A stretch of DNA of 64,000 nt. Source: Pseudarthrobacter enclensis (lineage in GTDB: Bacteria; Actinomycetota; Actinomycetes; Actinomycetales; Micrococcaceae). The translations under genes and the position numbers were made by a program. This document shows positions 35,076-44,333 of the stretch, in pieces. The notes under the pieces were generated by a model that saw only the letters and a list, made by a program, of their open reading frames with translations, was not told the origin of the DNA and ran no database searches. The stretch spans positions 248,001-312,000 of the forward strand of contig NZ_KQ758600.1 in assembly GCF_001457025.1 (NCBI RefSeq), read 5' to 3'. Each line of letters starts with the position of its first letter. The stretch's first letter is position 1.

Positions 35076-35111
35076 GGAAGGCCCGCCCGGCGTCGGCCGG
35101 GCGGGCCTTCC
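35076..35111. terminator. 15-bp stem-loop between flotillin and FAD oxidase genes
   Basis: A perfect 15-bp stem (35076-35090 with 35097-35111) and a 6-base loop. It lies 40 bases past the stop of the FAD oxidase gene within a 294-bp gap. The rest of the gap (34860-35000) is AT-richer and probably holds the flotillin promoter. No gene is seen there. Confidence 0.65.
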
Positions 35112-35151
35112 TCATGCAGTAGCGTGCCCCGCGGGGACGCCGGAGCGGGTG

Positions 35152-36660
35152 TCAGGACGTCGGTGCGGCCTCCGACGGGGTTGCCCCGCTGCCGGCTCCG
35201 GGCTGAACCCGCGGTGCCGCATCCAGCTGTGCCTGCAGCTCCGCGGGGATCTTTGCAGGTTCCCGCGCCTCCTGTGCCTCCGCGGCCGGGGCCGGCCTGA
35301 TGTTCTGGTTAATGTGGAAGAAGTTGTCGGGATCGTACTTGGCCTTGAGCTCTGCCAGCCTGGCGTAGTTCGACCCCAGGGTGTCCTCGATCCGGACCTG
35401 GTCGTCGGCGTCCTGGAAGTTGAGGTAGCCGCCGGGCTCGGAGAACTCGTGCAGCGCCGTCCAGTAGTCACGGACCCAGGCGATGTTCCGCTCATTTTCC
35501 GAGGGGTCCGGCCATTGGGCCGCGATCACCGGGGAAAAATCGACGTTCCGGTACGCGAAGGCCGTGGCATCGGGCGCAACCCGCTGGACGGCCCCGTCGA
35601 TGGGGTAGAAGTGGTTGGCCGTGTGGACGCTGGGGATGCCCGGGGACTTGTCCACGGCGACGCGCAGCGCGTCGTCACTGAGGGTCCGGAGGAAATCGGC
35701 CTTCCAGTAGCCCTGCAGCCCCGGAACGTTCAGGCCGTCGAACATGATGTTAAGGGCCGGGTACGGCATGGGGGCGAAAAAACTGCCCAGGGGTTCGCCG
35801 GCGTCAAGCATCGGCTGCCAGTGGGCCGGGCCTGCATCGGGGTCGCCGGTCCACATGCCCGCGATCACGGTCACCGGCCGTCCATGCCATTCCTCGGGCA
35901 GGAACGGAACCGGAGGGCCGCGGTGGAAGCCCAGGAAAGCTCCCATTTCTTCAGGCTCGGTAGCAATCCATTCGCGGTAGGCGGCTCCAACGTCGGCTCC
36001 GGTGGTGGCGTCGAAGAAGATGACGCCTACGTGGACCATGTCCACGGGGTGAAGGCGGAACTCCAGCGATGTCACCACCCCGAAGTTGCCGCTGCCGCCC
36101 CGCAGGGCCCAGAACAGATCGACGTTTTCGGCGTCGCTCGCGGTCAGGAACGAACCGTCGGCCAGCACGACGTCGGCCCCGATGAGGTTGTCGCAGGACA
36201 GGCCGTATTTTCGCGCAAGGTATCCGATGCCGCCACCCAGCGTCAGGCCGGTGACGCCGGTGGAACCGACAATGCCGCCGGTGCTGGCCAGGCCGAAGGC
36301 GTGCGTGGCGTGGTTGTAGTCCGCCCAGGTGGCTCCCGCCTCCACCCGCGCTGTCCGGGCCGCCGGGTCGACCCGCACTCCTCGCCGGGCCGAGAAATCC
36401 AGGACCAGTCCGCCGTCGACCGTTCCGAAACCGGGGGCGCTGTGCCCGCCGCCGCGCACTGCGACGTCGATGCCGAGCCCGCGGGCGAAGCGAACCGCGG
36501 CGATGACGTCGGCGGCCTGGGAGACCCGCAGCACCGCTGCCGGTCGCCGGTCGATCATGCCGTTATAGACTTGGCGCGCCGCCTCGTAGTCGGCGTCCCC
36601 TTCCTCGATGACCTGCCCACGTACCTGTTCGCGGAGCACGTCGAACCGATCGCTTCCCAT
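35152..36660 (-). CDS. FAD-linked oxidase, berberine-bridge-enzyme-like
   Basis: A 502-residue flavoprotein of the FAD_binding_4 plus BBE type. The histidine for covalent FAD attachment is in VRGGGHSAPGFG (about 85-96), and the pyrophosphate loop is GSTGVTGLTLGGGIGYLARK. The cysteine that makes a second flavin bond in some family members is not present in the aligned loop. The C-terminal BBE helix (NYARLAELKAKYDPDNFFHI) is complete and is followed by a 35-residue Pro/Ala/Glu tail. It oxidises an unknown alcohol, sugar or lactone. The start is the ATG at 36660, with GGAG 6 bases upstream; a long upstream frame overlapping the antiporter gene is rejected. Confidence 0.88.
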   Translation of the reverse strand: MGSDRFDVLREQVRGQVIEEGDADYEAARQVYNGMIDRRPAAVLRVSQAADVIAAVRFARGLGIDVAVRGGGHSAPGFGTVDGGLVLDFSARRGVRVDPAARTARVEAGATWADYNHATHAFGLASTGGIVGSTGVTGLTLGGGIGYLARKYGLSCDNLIGADVVLADGSFLTASDAENVDLFWALRGGSGNFGVVTSLEFRLHPVDMVHVGVIFFDATTGADVGAAYREWIATEPEEMGAFLGFHRGPPVPFLPEEWHGRPVTVIAGMWTGDPDAGPAHWQPMLDAGEPLGSFFAPMPYPALNIMFDGLNVPGLQGYWKADFLRTLSDDALRVAVDKSPGIPSVHTANHFYPIDGAVQRVAPDATAFAYRNVDFSPVIAAQWPDPSENERNIAWVRDYWTALHEFSEPGGYLNFQDADDQVRIEDTLGSNYARLAELKAKYDPDNFFHINQNIRPAPAAEAQEAREPAKIPAELQAQLDAAPRVQPGAGSGATPSEAAPTS

Positions 36661-36766
36661 GACAACTCCAGATATGTACTGAGACCAGGAGGCAGCCGAC
36701 TCCATACAGGGCCCAGCGGGGGCCAGCGCGCTGACATTTTCGGTATACGCCCGGCCACCATGCCCG

Positions 36767-37990
36767 TCAAGGACCCAAAACCTGCCCCCGCGCTCCCCGC
36801 TCTTCAGGGGCCGCAGGTGCTTTGCCGCCGCGCTGGTACTGCCTGAGGGCCAGCAGCGGGAAAACGAGGACGGACAGCATTCCCGCACCAACCAGCGCCG
36901 AGGCAACGCCACTGGAAATCAGGTCCTGGTCCCGCCCAATGGAGGTGACGGCCACGATGATGGGCAGGCCGGTGGCCCCGAACAGCATGATGGCCCGCTT
37001 CATGGGGGCGGGGGCACGAGGGGGAGCGGCCAGGAGTGACGGGCCGCCGCGCAGGACCAGCAGCAGGACCAGGAACAGCGGTACCAGTGCCAGGGCGGCC
37101 GGGGTAGCGGTGAGGGCGTGCAGTTCATAGTCGATGCCGGTGTCGATGAAGAACACCGGCACCAGGAAACCGAAGGCCACCGCATCGACTTTCGCTTCAA
37201 TCAGCTCACGTTCCGGCTTCGGTGCCTTGGCCATCGCCACCTTCCACAGCACCCCGGCGGCGAACGCCCCCAGCAGCATGTCCAGTCCCAGCACCATGCT
37301 CAGGACCACCAGAACCGTCAGGATGAACATGATGGACCGGACGGCGAACTGCCCGCTGGTGTGCAGCGTCCTGGTGACCTGGGAGTGCAGCAGGGTGTGC
37401 CGCGCCCGGGAGGCCAGGAAGACCGCCAGGCCGGTGAGTGCCACGAACCCCAGGAGCACGCCTGCCGCCGGCCCCGGTTGCCGGCCACTGAAGAACAGCG
37501 AAATGGCGATCAGCGGGCCAAACTCGCCCGCTGCTCCCAGCGCGGTGACCGCAACACCCAGCGGGGACCGCGACTCGCCGGCATCCCGCAGGATCGGCAG
37601 CAGGGCGCCCAGGGCCGTGGAGCACAGGGCGACGCCAATGATCGTGGCGGCCGCCGGCGTGGAGGCCAGGAGGAAACCGGCGCCGATCCCGGCCGCCAAG
37701 GACACGGCCCAGCCCGCCGTGGCCCGGGCCGCCGGCCTGCCGCGGATCAGCGCGAAATCGATTTCATTCCCTGCGACGAAAAACAGCATGGCGAGCCCGA
37801 AATCCGCCAGCGTATCGGTGAAGTCAGTGGACTTGATCCAGCCAAGGACACTGGGCCCGAGCAGGATCCCAAGGATGAGCTCGAACACCACGATCGGGAC
37901 CTTGACCACCCGGTCAAGGAACCGGGCTGCCAGTGGCGCAGCGATGGCCAGGAAAGCAATCAGAACCAGCGACGTTGACAGGCCCTGCAT
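36767..37990 (-). CDS. Cation:proton antiporter, CPA2/KefB type
   Basis: A 407-residue membrane protein with about 12 hydrophobic segments and no C-terminal TrkA-N domain. It has the CPA2 features VPIVVFELILGILLGPSVLG near 30-49 and the unwound-helix region GEFGPLIAISLFF. It exchanges potassium or sodium for protons across the membrane. The start is the ATG at 37990. It is read in the same direction as the FAD oxidase gene, 106 bases away, and need not share its function. Confidence 0.9.
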   Translation of the reverse strand: MQGLSTSLVLIAFLAIAAPLAARFLDRVVKVPIVVFELILGILLGPSVLGWIKSTDFTDTLADFGLAMLFFVAGNEIDFALIRGRPAARATAGWAVSLAAGIGAGFLLASTPAAATIIGVALCSTALGALLPILRDAGESRSPLGVAVTALGAAGEFGPLIAISLFFSGRQPGPAAGVLLGFVALTGLAVFLASRARHTLLHSQVTRTLHTSGQFAVRSIMFILTVLVVLSMVLGLDMLLGAFAAGVLWKVAMAKAPKPERELIEAKVDAVAFGFLVPVFFIDTGIDYELHALTATPAALALVPLFLVLLLVLRGGPSLLAAPPRAPAPMKRAIMLFGATGLPIIVAVTSIGRDQDLISSGVASALVGAGMLSVLVFPLLALRQYQRGGKAPAAPEERGARGQVLGP

Positions 37991-38026
37991 GGGCGGTACC
38001 TCCGGTACCTCTGTTACCGCCGGCGG

Positions 38027-38305
38027 TCAGGCGGGATGGACAACGTCCCAGTCCAGGGTCCGCGCCTCGGCGAGCCCCTCTGTGACGAACGGATCCCCGG
38101 CCACGAACCGTTCGGCGTCCTCGCGGGAGGAGAAGATTCCCATCGAGGATGCTGCGGGGTCCGGGGTGTGGAAGGCCCCCAGGGCAAGGAGCCCGCCGCC
38201 TGCGGCACGGAAGTCCTCGTAATACGCCTTGTGGCGCGGGAATGCCTCCATGATGCGGGAGCGGTCCACGCCGTCACGGACGCGGTACAACACGACGAAC
38301 TCCAT
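38027..38305 (-). CDS. YciI-like protein
   Basis: A 92-residue ferredoxin-like-fold protein (MEFVVLYRVRDGVDRSRIME, then FVAGDPFVTEGLAEA). YciI family proteins have a His-Asp active-site pair; HKAYYEDFRAAG and AGDPFV contain the family's expected positions. Its role is unknown. The start is the ATG at 38305. It ends 37 bases before the antiporter gene begins, so the two may be co-transcribed. Confidence 0.85.
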   Translation of the reverse strand: MEFVVLYRVRDGVDRSRIMEAFPRHKAYYEDFRAAGGGLLALGAFHTPDPAASSMGIFSSREDAERFVAGDPFVTEGLAEARTLDWDVVHPA

Positions 38306-38348
38306 GGTGCAGATCCTAGTGGCAAACGCGGGCCGCGCGGGAGGGGAA

Positions 38349-38984
38349 TCAGCCCCCAGCGTGGCCGTTCGGGGCACCGCGCTTCCCGCCGCGGGCCCGG
38401 CGGAACCGCCACACCGCCAGGGCCACGAGTCCACTGACGACGACGGCGGCCGTCACGTCCTCGCCCACGGCCTTGGCCACCGTGCCGTAGGAGTTGCCGG
38501 CAAGGTAACCGAGCAGCACGAAGCCGGAACCCCACAGCAGCCCTCCGGCCGCGTTGAAGGCCAGGAACGTGGGGTAGTGCATGCGGGAAGCCCCGGCCAG
38601 AGCCGGCACCAGCGCCCGGAACAGGGCGACGAACCGGCCGAGAAAGACCGCCCAGCCCCCGCGGCGGCGAAGGAAGTCCCGGGCCCTGTCCAGCTTGTCC
38701 CGGTGCCGCAGCAGGTGCCGGTTTTCCAGCAGCCCGGGACCCGCGCGCCTGCCCACCTCGTAGCCCACGGTGTCACCCGCGACGGCGGACACCACCACGA
38801 GTGCCATCATGATGCCCAGCCCAGCCTGCCCGCGGCTGGCCACCACGCCGCCCAGCACTGCCGCCGTCTCGCCCGGGATCACAAAGCCGATGAACAGCGC
38901 GTCCTCGGCGAAGACCAGCAGGGCAACCAGGGTGTAGGCGAGCGCCGGCGTGACGTTGAGGATCCCGTCGACGACCCCGCTCAT
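38349..38984 (-). CDS. DedA-family (VTT/SNARE-associated) membrane protein
   Basis: A 211-residue membrane protein with the DedA signature: FAEDALFIGFVIPGETAAVLGG, slightly split here as FAEDALFIG and FVIPGETAA, and FLGRFVALFRALVPALAG with the paired arginines. DedA proteins act as lipid-carrier (undecaprenyl phosphate) flippases or help in membrane homeostasis. The start is the ATG at 38984, since the sequence before it is not family-like. Confidence 0.9.
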   Translation of the reverse strand: MSGVVDGILNVTPALAYTLVALLVFAEDALFIGFVIPGETAAVLGGVVASRGQAGLGIMMALVVVSAVAGDTVGYEVGRRAGPGLLENRHLLRHRDKLDRARDFLRRRGGWAVFLGRFVALFRALVPALAGASRMHYPTFLAFNAAGGLLWGSGFVLLGYLAGNSYGTVAKAVGEDVTAAVVVSGLVALAVWRFRRARGGKRGAPNGHAGG

Positions 38985-39224
38985 GGGTTCACCGCCGCCG
39001 GCACGTGCTTTTTCCGGTAGGAGTCCATGACTGCCATTGTGCTCCCCACGGCTCGAGGCTGCCCGGGCCGGCCGTGCGGGGTGCCGTTTCGGGCCGGATT
39101 TCGGAGTGCCGGCGGCAAGGGGATGTCGGGACGGTCCCGTCGGATCTACACTGAAGCAATCCACGGCGGCCAGGGCACGCAAGCTGCGGAAGCGAAGATC
39201 AGGCACAGATCGGAAGGGCCGGCC

Positions 39225-40049
39225 ATGGGCGACGCCTCGGAGAAGGCAAACCGTGCAGCATCCAACGCAGCATCAGCCACCCGCAGCCCTGCATTGCGGG
39301 TGCTTGCCCGGGCAGGGTTCGTCTTCATAGGACTGGTGCACATCCTGATTGGCGTCATCGCCCTCCAGGTGGCCGGCGGCCAAGGCGGGGAGGCTGACCA
39401 GACCGGCGCCATCGGAACCGTCGCGTCAAAGCCCGGCGGGGTGTTCCTCCTCTGGGCAGGGGCCGCAGCCTGCGCCGCGCTGGCGCTGTGGATGGTCAGC
39501 GAGGCGTTCTTCGAGGCGCGGGCCCAGTCGGAGTCGAAGAAGAAGCTGCAAAAGGCGGGATCCGCTGCCGGCAAGGCGGTGGTTTTCGGGGTCCTGGCGT
39601 TCACCTTCGGGGTGTTCGCCACCGGCGGGAGCAAGAGCTCAAGCCAGTCCGCCACCGATTTCACCGCCAGGCTGATGGCCGCGCCCGCGGGCGTCGTGCT
39701 GCTCGTCGCCGTCGGCCTTGCCATTATCGGCGCCGGCGCGTACTACGCCTATAAGGGATTTACCCGCGATTTCATGGAGGACCTCCAGGATCCCGGCAAC
39801 GCCCGCACGGCTGTCGAATGGATCGGATCGATCGGATACATCGCCAAGGGCGTGGTCCTGGCTGTTGTCGGCGTCCTGGTGATCGCCGCCGCCGTCACCG
39901 CCGACCCCTCGAAATCCACCGGCCTGGACGGTGGGCTGAAGACCCTTGGCTCCCAGCCCTACGGGACCGTCCTTCTGGCCGTCATCGCCGCCGGGCTGGT
40001 CTGCTACGGTGTCTATTCGATGGCCCGGGCGCGGTACGGGAAGTTCTAA
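39225..40049 (+). CDS. DUF1206 membrane protein
   Basis: A 274-residue protein with six hydrophobic segments arranged as three two-helix repeats. Each repeat starts with a similar motif: LARAGFVFIGLVHILIGVIA, KAGSAAGKAVVFGVLAFTFG and IGSIGYIAKGVVLAVVGVLV. This threefold repeat is the DUF1206 pattern, common in actinobacteria and cyanobacteria and of unknown function. The start is the ATG at 39225; a longer frame to 39027 overlaps the dedA promoter region. It is followed 30 bases later by a secreted hydrolase gene, probably in the same transcript. Confidence 0.88.
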   Translation: MGDASEKANRAASNAASATRSPALRVLARAGFVFIGLVHILIGVIALQVAGGQGGEADQTGAIGTVASKPGGVFLLWAGAAACAALALWMVSEAFFEARAQSESKKKLQKAGSAAGKAVVFGVLAFTFGVFATGGSKSSSQSATDFTARLMAAPAGVVLLVAVGLAIIGAGAYYAYKGFTRDFMEDLQDPGNARTAVEWIGSIGYIAKGVVLAVVGVLVIAAAVTADPSKSTGLDGGLKTLGSQPYGTVLLAVIAAGLVCYGVYSMARARYGKF

Positions 40050-40079
40050 GCCGCCCCCTTTCACCCAGGAGGCGCCGGC

Positions 40080-40772
40080 ATGCTGTTCCGTCCGCCCCTG
40101 CGCAGGCACCCCGGCCACCTGGTGGCTGCCGGTTCAACCGCCCTGCTCCTGGCCCTGCCCTCCGGCAGCGCGGCGCACGCGCCACTGGCCAGTGCGGTCC
40201 CGCCAGTACGGGTGGTAGTGGTAGGGGACTCGCTGAGCACCGGACACGGGACCTCCCCGCAACAGGCCTGGCCCGCGTTGCTGCGGACGGATCCGGCCGG
40301 CGCCGGGCTGGAAGTCCTCAACGCGGCCCGGAACGGCAGCGGCTATGTCAGGCCGGGAGACGACGACGGCACGTTCGGGACCCAGGTGGAAGACTACGTC
40401 ACCCCCGACACTGGCATCGTCGTGTTCTTCGGGTCGGAGAACGACCTGGGCTACCCGGCCGACGACATCGCCGGCGCGGCGCTCGCCGCCATGGACCGTG
40501 CCGGGGAACTCGCCCCCGCAGCGAGGATCATCGTGGTGGGGCCGCCGTCGTACCTGCCCACCCCCGACCCCGCCCTCGCCGCGATCAACGGCCGGCTCAG
40601 GGAAGCCGCAGCGCAGGCCGGCGGGGAGTATGTCGACCCCATCGCGGAGGGCTGGATCAGCGGCGACGTCGCCGACCTGATCGGGCCGGACCAGGACCAC
40701 CCCACCGTCGCCGGCCAGCACTACCTCCTCGAGCACATCGGTTCCCACCTCGGCCCGGCCGTCCGAAGCTGA
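40080..40772 (+). CDS. Secreted SGNH/GDSL hydrolase
   Basis: A 230-residue exported esterase-like protein. The signal peptide (basic N-terminus, LVAAGSTALLLALPSGSAAHA) is followed by block I VVVVGDSLSTGHG (nucleophile serine), the ENDLGYPADD block, and block V DQDHPTVAGQHYL (catalytic Asp and His). The substrate is probably an ester on a lipid or wall polysaccharide; this is not determinable further. The ATG at 40080 has an excellent AGGAGG. Confidence 0.87.
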   Translation: MLFRPPLRRHPGHLVAAGSTALLLALPSGSAAHAPLASAVPPVRVVVVGDSLSTGHGTSPQQAWPALLRTDPAGAGLEVLNAARNGSGYVRPGDDDGTFGTQVEDYVTPDTGIVVFFGSENDLGYPADDIAGAALAAMDRAGELAPAARIIVVGPPSYLPTPDPALAAINGRLREAAAQAGGEYVDPIAEGWISGDVADLIGPDQDHPTVAGQHYLLEHIGSHLGPAVRS

Positions 40773-40859
40773 ACCACCGCGGCCAGGTCCCGGGTGCCGG
40801 TGCCCGTGAATCTGCCCGGATCCCTCGATTAGCGGCAGGACCGGGATTACGGTAGAGGG

Positions 40860-42248
40860 GTGACTGAGCGTCCCGAAATCTTCACTGTTGGTGAACTCCG
40901 CGCGTCGGGCCATGAGCAGAAGGACCTGCGCCGGGAAATCCGCGACAACCTGCTGGCCGCGCTCGCGGACGGCCGCGATCCATGGCCCGGGCTTTACGGC
41001 TTCAGCCGGACCGTGCTTCCGCAGCTGGAACGAGCCCTGATCGCCGGCCACGACCTCGTGCTGCTCGGTGAACGGGGCCAGGGCAAGACCCGGCTGCTGC
41101 GGACCCTGGCCGGGCTCCTGGACGAATGGTCACCGGTGATCGAGGGGTCGGAGCTGAACGAGCATCCCTTTGAACCGATCACCGATGCCTCCCGCGCCCT
41201 TGCCGCCACGGAGGGGGACCGGTTGCGCATCGCCTGGCGGCACCGCTCGGAACGCTACGTGGAAAAGCTCGCCACTCCTGACACGTCCGTGGCGGACCTG
41301 ATTGGCGACGTCGACCCGATGCGGGTTGCCGAAGGCCGGCGCCTCGGCGATCCCGAGACCATCCACTACGGGCTGATTCCACGCTCCAACCGCGGCATCG
41401 TGGCCATCAACGAACTTCCGGACCTCGCCGAACGCATCCAGGTGGCCATGCTCAACGTCATGGAGGAACGCGACATCCAGATCCGCGGCTACGTGCTGCG
41501 GCTGCCGCTGGACGTCCTGGTGGTCGCGTCCGCAAACCCGGAGGACTACACCAACCGCGGACGGATCATCACCCCGCTGAAAGACCGCTTCGGCGCCGAA
41601 ATCCGGACGCACTACCCGATCGAACTGCAGGACGAGGTGGCGGTGATCAGGCAGGAAGGCAAGCTGGTGGCCGACGTTCCCGCAGTCCTGCTGGAGATCC
41701 TGGCCAGGTACACCCGCGCGCTCCGGCAGTCCCCGGCCATTAACCAGACGTCCGGGGTGTCCGCCAGGTTCGCGATCGCGGGCGCTGAGACGGTGGCAGC
41801 CGCGGCCCTGCGCCGGGCCAGCCTCAGGGGCGAGGATGAGGCGGTGGCCAGAATCATCGACCTCGAACCGGCCGTGGAGGTCCTCAGCGGCAAGCTGGAG
41901 TTCGAGTCAGGCGAGGAAGGCCGCGAACAGGGCATCCTGGACCACCTCCTGCGGACGGCCACCGCCGAGGCCGTCCGGGCACACTTCAAGGGCATCGACA
42001 TGGGCCCGCTGGTCGCCGCGCTCGACGGGCACCGGACGGTGACCACCGGTGGCCAGGTCACCGCACGGGAATTCCTGGGGAACCTGCCCTCGTTGAACGG
42101 CTCCGGCCTGTACGACCAGATCGGCCAGCGCCTGGGTGCCACTAACGACGGCCAGCGGGCCGCCGCCGTCGAACTCGCCCTCGAAGGGCTGTACCTGGGC
42201 CGCCGGATCTCCAAGGAGTCCGACGACGAAGAAACGGTCTACGGCTGA
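40860..42248 (+). CDS. MoxR-type AAA ATPase
   Basis: A 462-residue AAA+ protein. Walker A is GERGQGKT at 70-77; the Walker B and sensor region reads GIVAINELPDLAERIQVAML, and VVASANPEDYTNRG is the sensor-1 block. It belongs to the magnesium-chelatase/MoxR branch that works with a VWA-domain partner, encoded 31 bases downstream. Such pairs remodel or load metal into client proteins (CbbQ-CbbO, RavA-ViaA, BchI-BchD). It starts with GTG at 40860. No clear client gene is adjacent. Confidence 0.9.
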   Translation: MTERPEIFTVGELRASGHEQKDLRREIRDNLLAALADGRDPWPGLYGFSRTVLPQLERALIAGHDLVLLGERGQGKTRLLRTLAGLLDEWSPVIEGSELNEHPFEPITDASRALAATEGDRLRIAWRHRSERYVEKLATPDTSVADLIGDVDPMRVAEGRRLGDPETIHYGLIPRSNRGIVAINELPDLAERIQVAMLNVMEERDIQIRGYVLRLPLDVLVVASANPEDYTNRGRIITPLKDRFGAEIRTHYPIELQDEVAVIRQEGKLVADVPAVLLEILARYTRALRQSPAINQTSGVSARFAIAGAETVAAAALRRASLRGEDEAVARIIDLEPAVEVLSGKLEFESGEEGREQGILDHLLRTATAEAVRAHFKGIDMGPLVAALDGHRTVTTGGQVTAREFLGNLPSLNGSGLYDQIGQRLGATNDGQRAAAVELALEGLYLGRRISKESDDEETVYG

Positions 42249-42279
42249 GCCTCGTCCGGCAGCCACAACAGGAGGCAGC

Positions 42280-44277
42280 ATGACCCTGCACGACCGGTCC
42301 CGGTACGGCCGGTACACCGGCGGCCCCGACCCCCTCGCCCCTCCGGTGGACCTTTCCGAAGCGCTCGACGCCGTGGCCGAAGACGTCATGGCCGGCTATT
42401 CGCCCCGGCACGCCCTGCAGGAGTTCTTGCGAAGGGGCGGACGGAACCGCGACGGCCTGGACGACCTTGCCCGCCAAGTGCAGCAGCGCCGCCGTGACCT
42501 GGTGGGCCGGCACCGGCTGGACGGCACCCTGGACGACGTCCGGAAACTGCTGGACACGGCGGTCCTCGAGGAACGCAAGCAACTGGCCCGGGACGCCATG
42601 ATGGACAACACGGACCGCGCGCTCCGGGAGATGCAGCTGCAGGACCTCCCCGCCTCCACGGCCGCGGCGGTCAACGAACTCGCCTCCTACGACTGGCAGT
42701 CCCGCACAGCCCGGGACGCGTATGAACAGATCAAGGACCTGCTGGGCCGTGAGGTGCTGGACCAGCGGTTCGCCGGCATGAAGCAGGCGCTGGAAAACGC
42801 CACGGACCAGGACCGTGAAGCTGTGGGTGCCATGCTCCGGGACCTCAACGGGCTCCTGGCCAAGCACCGCCGCGGCGAGGACACGGACGCTGATTTCCAG
42901 GACTTCATGGCCAGGCACGGGCAGTACTTCCCGGAGAACCCGCGCTCGGTGGAGGAACTGGTGGACGCGCTGGCCAAACGCGCCGCCGCGGCTCAACGGC
43001 TCCTGCAGTCCATGTCCCCGGAGCAGCGTGACGAGCTGATGCGCCTTTCCGCCCAGGCCTTCGGGTCCGGGGAACTGATGGCGCAGCTGGACGAGCTCGA
43101 CGGCAACCTGCAGGCACTGCGGCCGGGTGAAGACTGGAGCGGTTCTGAACGCTTCGACGGGCAGGACGGGCTGGGCCTGGGGGACGGCACCGGGGTGCTG
43201 CAGGACCTTGCCGAGCTGGATGAGCTGTCCGAGCAGCTCTCCCAGTCCTACAACGGCTCACGGCTGGACGACCTGGACCTGGACGCGCTGGCCCGCCAGC
43301 TCGGCCCGGACGCCGCCGTCAGCGCCCGGACCCTCGCGGAAATCGAACGGGCCATGCAGGACGGCGGCTACCTGCGCCGCGGAGCCGACGGCGACTTGCG
43401 GCTCTCTCCCCAGGCCATGCGGCGGCTGGGCAAGTCGCTGCTGCGCGACACTGCCCGGCAGCTCTCCGGCCGGCAGGGGCAGCGGGACACCCGCCTGGCC
43501 GGGGCTGCCGGGGAGCAGACCGGCTCCAGCCGTGCCTGGGAGTTCGGCGATGCCGAGCCCTGGGACGTCACCCGCACCATGACCAACGCCATCCGCCGGA
43601 CCATGGCCGACGGCGGAAACCCCCGCCCGGGCCTCCGGCTCGCCCCGGAGGACATCGAGGTGGCTGAAACCGAGGCGCGCACCCAGGCCGCCGTCGTCCT
43701 CCTGGTGGATGTGTCGTTTTCGATGGCCGCGGAGGGGCGGTGGGTGCCGATGAAACGGACGGCCCTGGCACTGCACCACCTGGTTTCCACGCGGTTCCGC
43801 GGTGACAGGCTGGAGCTGATCACGTTTGGCCGCTACGCCCAGTCCATGGACATCGGGTCGCTGACCGCGCTGCCCGCGCTGCGGGAGCAAGGGACCAACC
43901 TGCACCATGGCCTGCTGCTCGCCGGACGCTTTTTCCGCCGCCACCCCTCGATGCAGCATGTGCTGCTGGTGGTCACCGACGGGGAACCCACCGCGCACCT
44001 CCTCCCGGACGGCGACTCATGGTTCAACTGGCCGCCGGACGCGGAAACCATCCGGGTCACGGTGGCCGAACTGGACCGGCTGGGCCGGTCCGGAACGCTG
44101 GCAACATTCTTCCGGCTCGGTGATGACCCGGGCCTGGAACGGTTCATCCAGCGGTTGGCGCTGCGGGTGGACGGGCGCGTCGTCGCCCCCGACGTGGGCG
44201 GACTCGGCGCGGCGGTGTTGGGGGAGTACCTCCGGGCCCACGTCCGCAGCACCTATTCCGACGCCGACTGGTTCTGA
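42280..44277 (+). CDS. VWA-domain partner of the MoxR ATPase
   Basis: A 665-residue protein. The N-terminal two-thirds is helical and acidic with many Leu-Asp and Gln repeats (LDLDALARQL, LQDLAELDELSEQLSQ). The C-terminal von Willebrand A domain carries the MIDAS metal site DVSFS (D477) and the TDGEPT loop. It has no signal peptide or membrane segment, so it acts in the cytoplasm. It probably binds the client and delivers it to the ATPase. The ATG at 42280 has AGGAGG 5 bases upstream. Confidence 0.9.
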   Translation: MTLHDRSRYGRYTGGPDPLAPPVDLSEALDAVAEDVMAGYSPRHALQEFLRRGGRNRDGLDDLARQVQQRRRDLVGRHRLDGTLDDVRKLLDTAVLEERKQLARDAMMDNTDRALREMQLQDLPASTAAAVNELASYDWQSRTARDAYEQIKDLLGREVLDQRFAGMKQALENATDQDREAVGAMLRDLNGLLAKHRRGEDTDADFQDFMARHGQYFPENPRSVEELVDALAKRAAAAQRLLQSMSPEQRDELMRLSAQAFGSGELMAQLDELDGNLQALRPGEDWSGSERFDGQDGLGLGDGTGVLQDLAELDELSEQLSQSYNGSRLDDLDLDALARQLGPDAAVSARTLAEIERAMQDGGYLRRGADGDLRLSPQAMRRLGKSLLRDTARQLSGRQGQRDTRLAGAAGEQTGSSRAWEFGDAEPWDVTRTMTNAIRRTMADGGNPRPGLRLAPEDIEVAETEARTQAAVVLLVDVSFSMAAEGRWVPMKRTALALHHLVSTRFRGDRLELITFGRYAQSMDIGSLTALPALREQGTNLHHGLLLAGRFFRRHPSMQHVLLVVTDGEPTAHLLPDGDSWFNWPPDAETIRVTVAELDRLGRSGTLATFFRLGDDPGLERFIQRLALRVDGRVVAPDVGGLGAAVLGEYLRAHVRSTYSDADWF

Positions 44278-44333
44278 CCGCTTCCAGTTCGAGTTCATTT
44301 CCTGGGAGCCTTCGCCGCAGCCGCGGGAACGCG

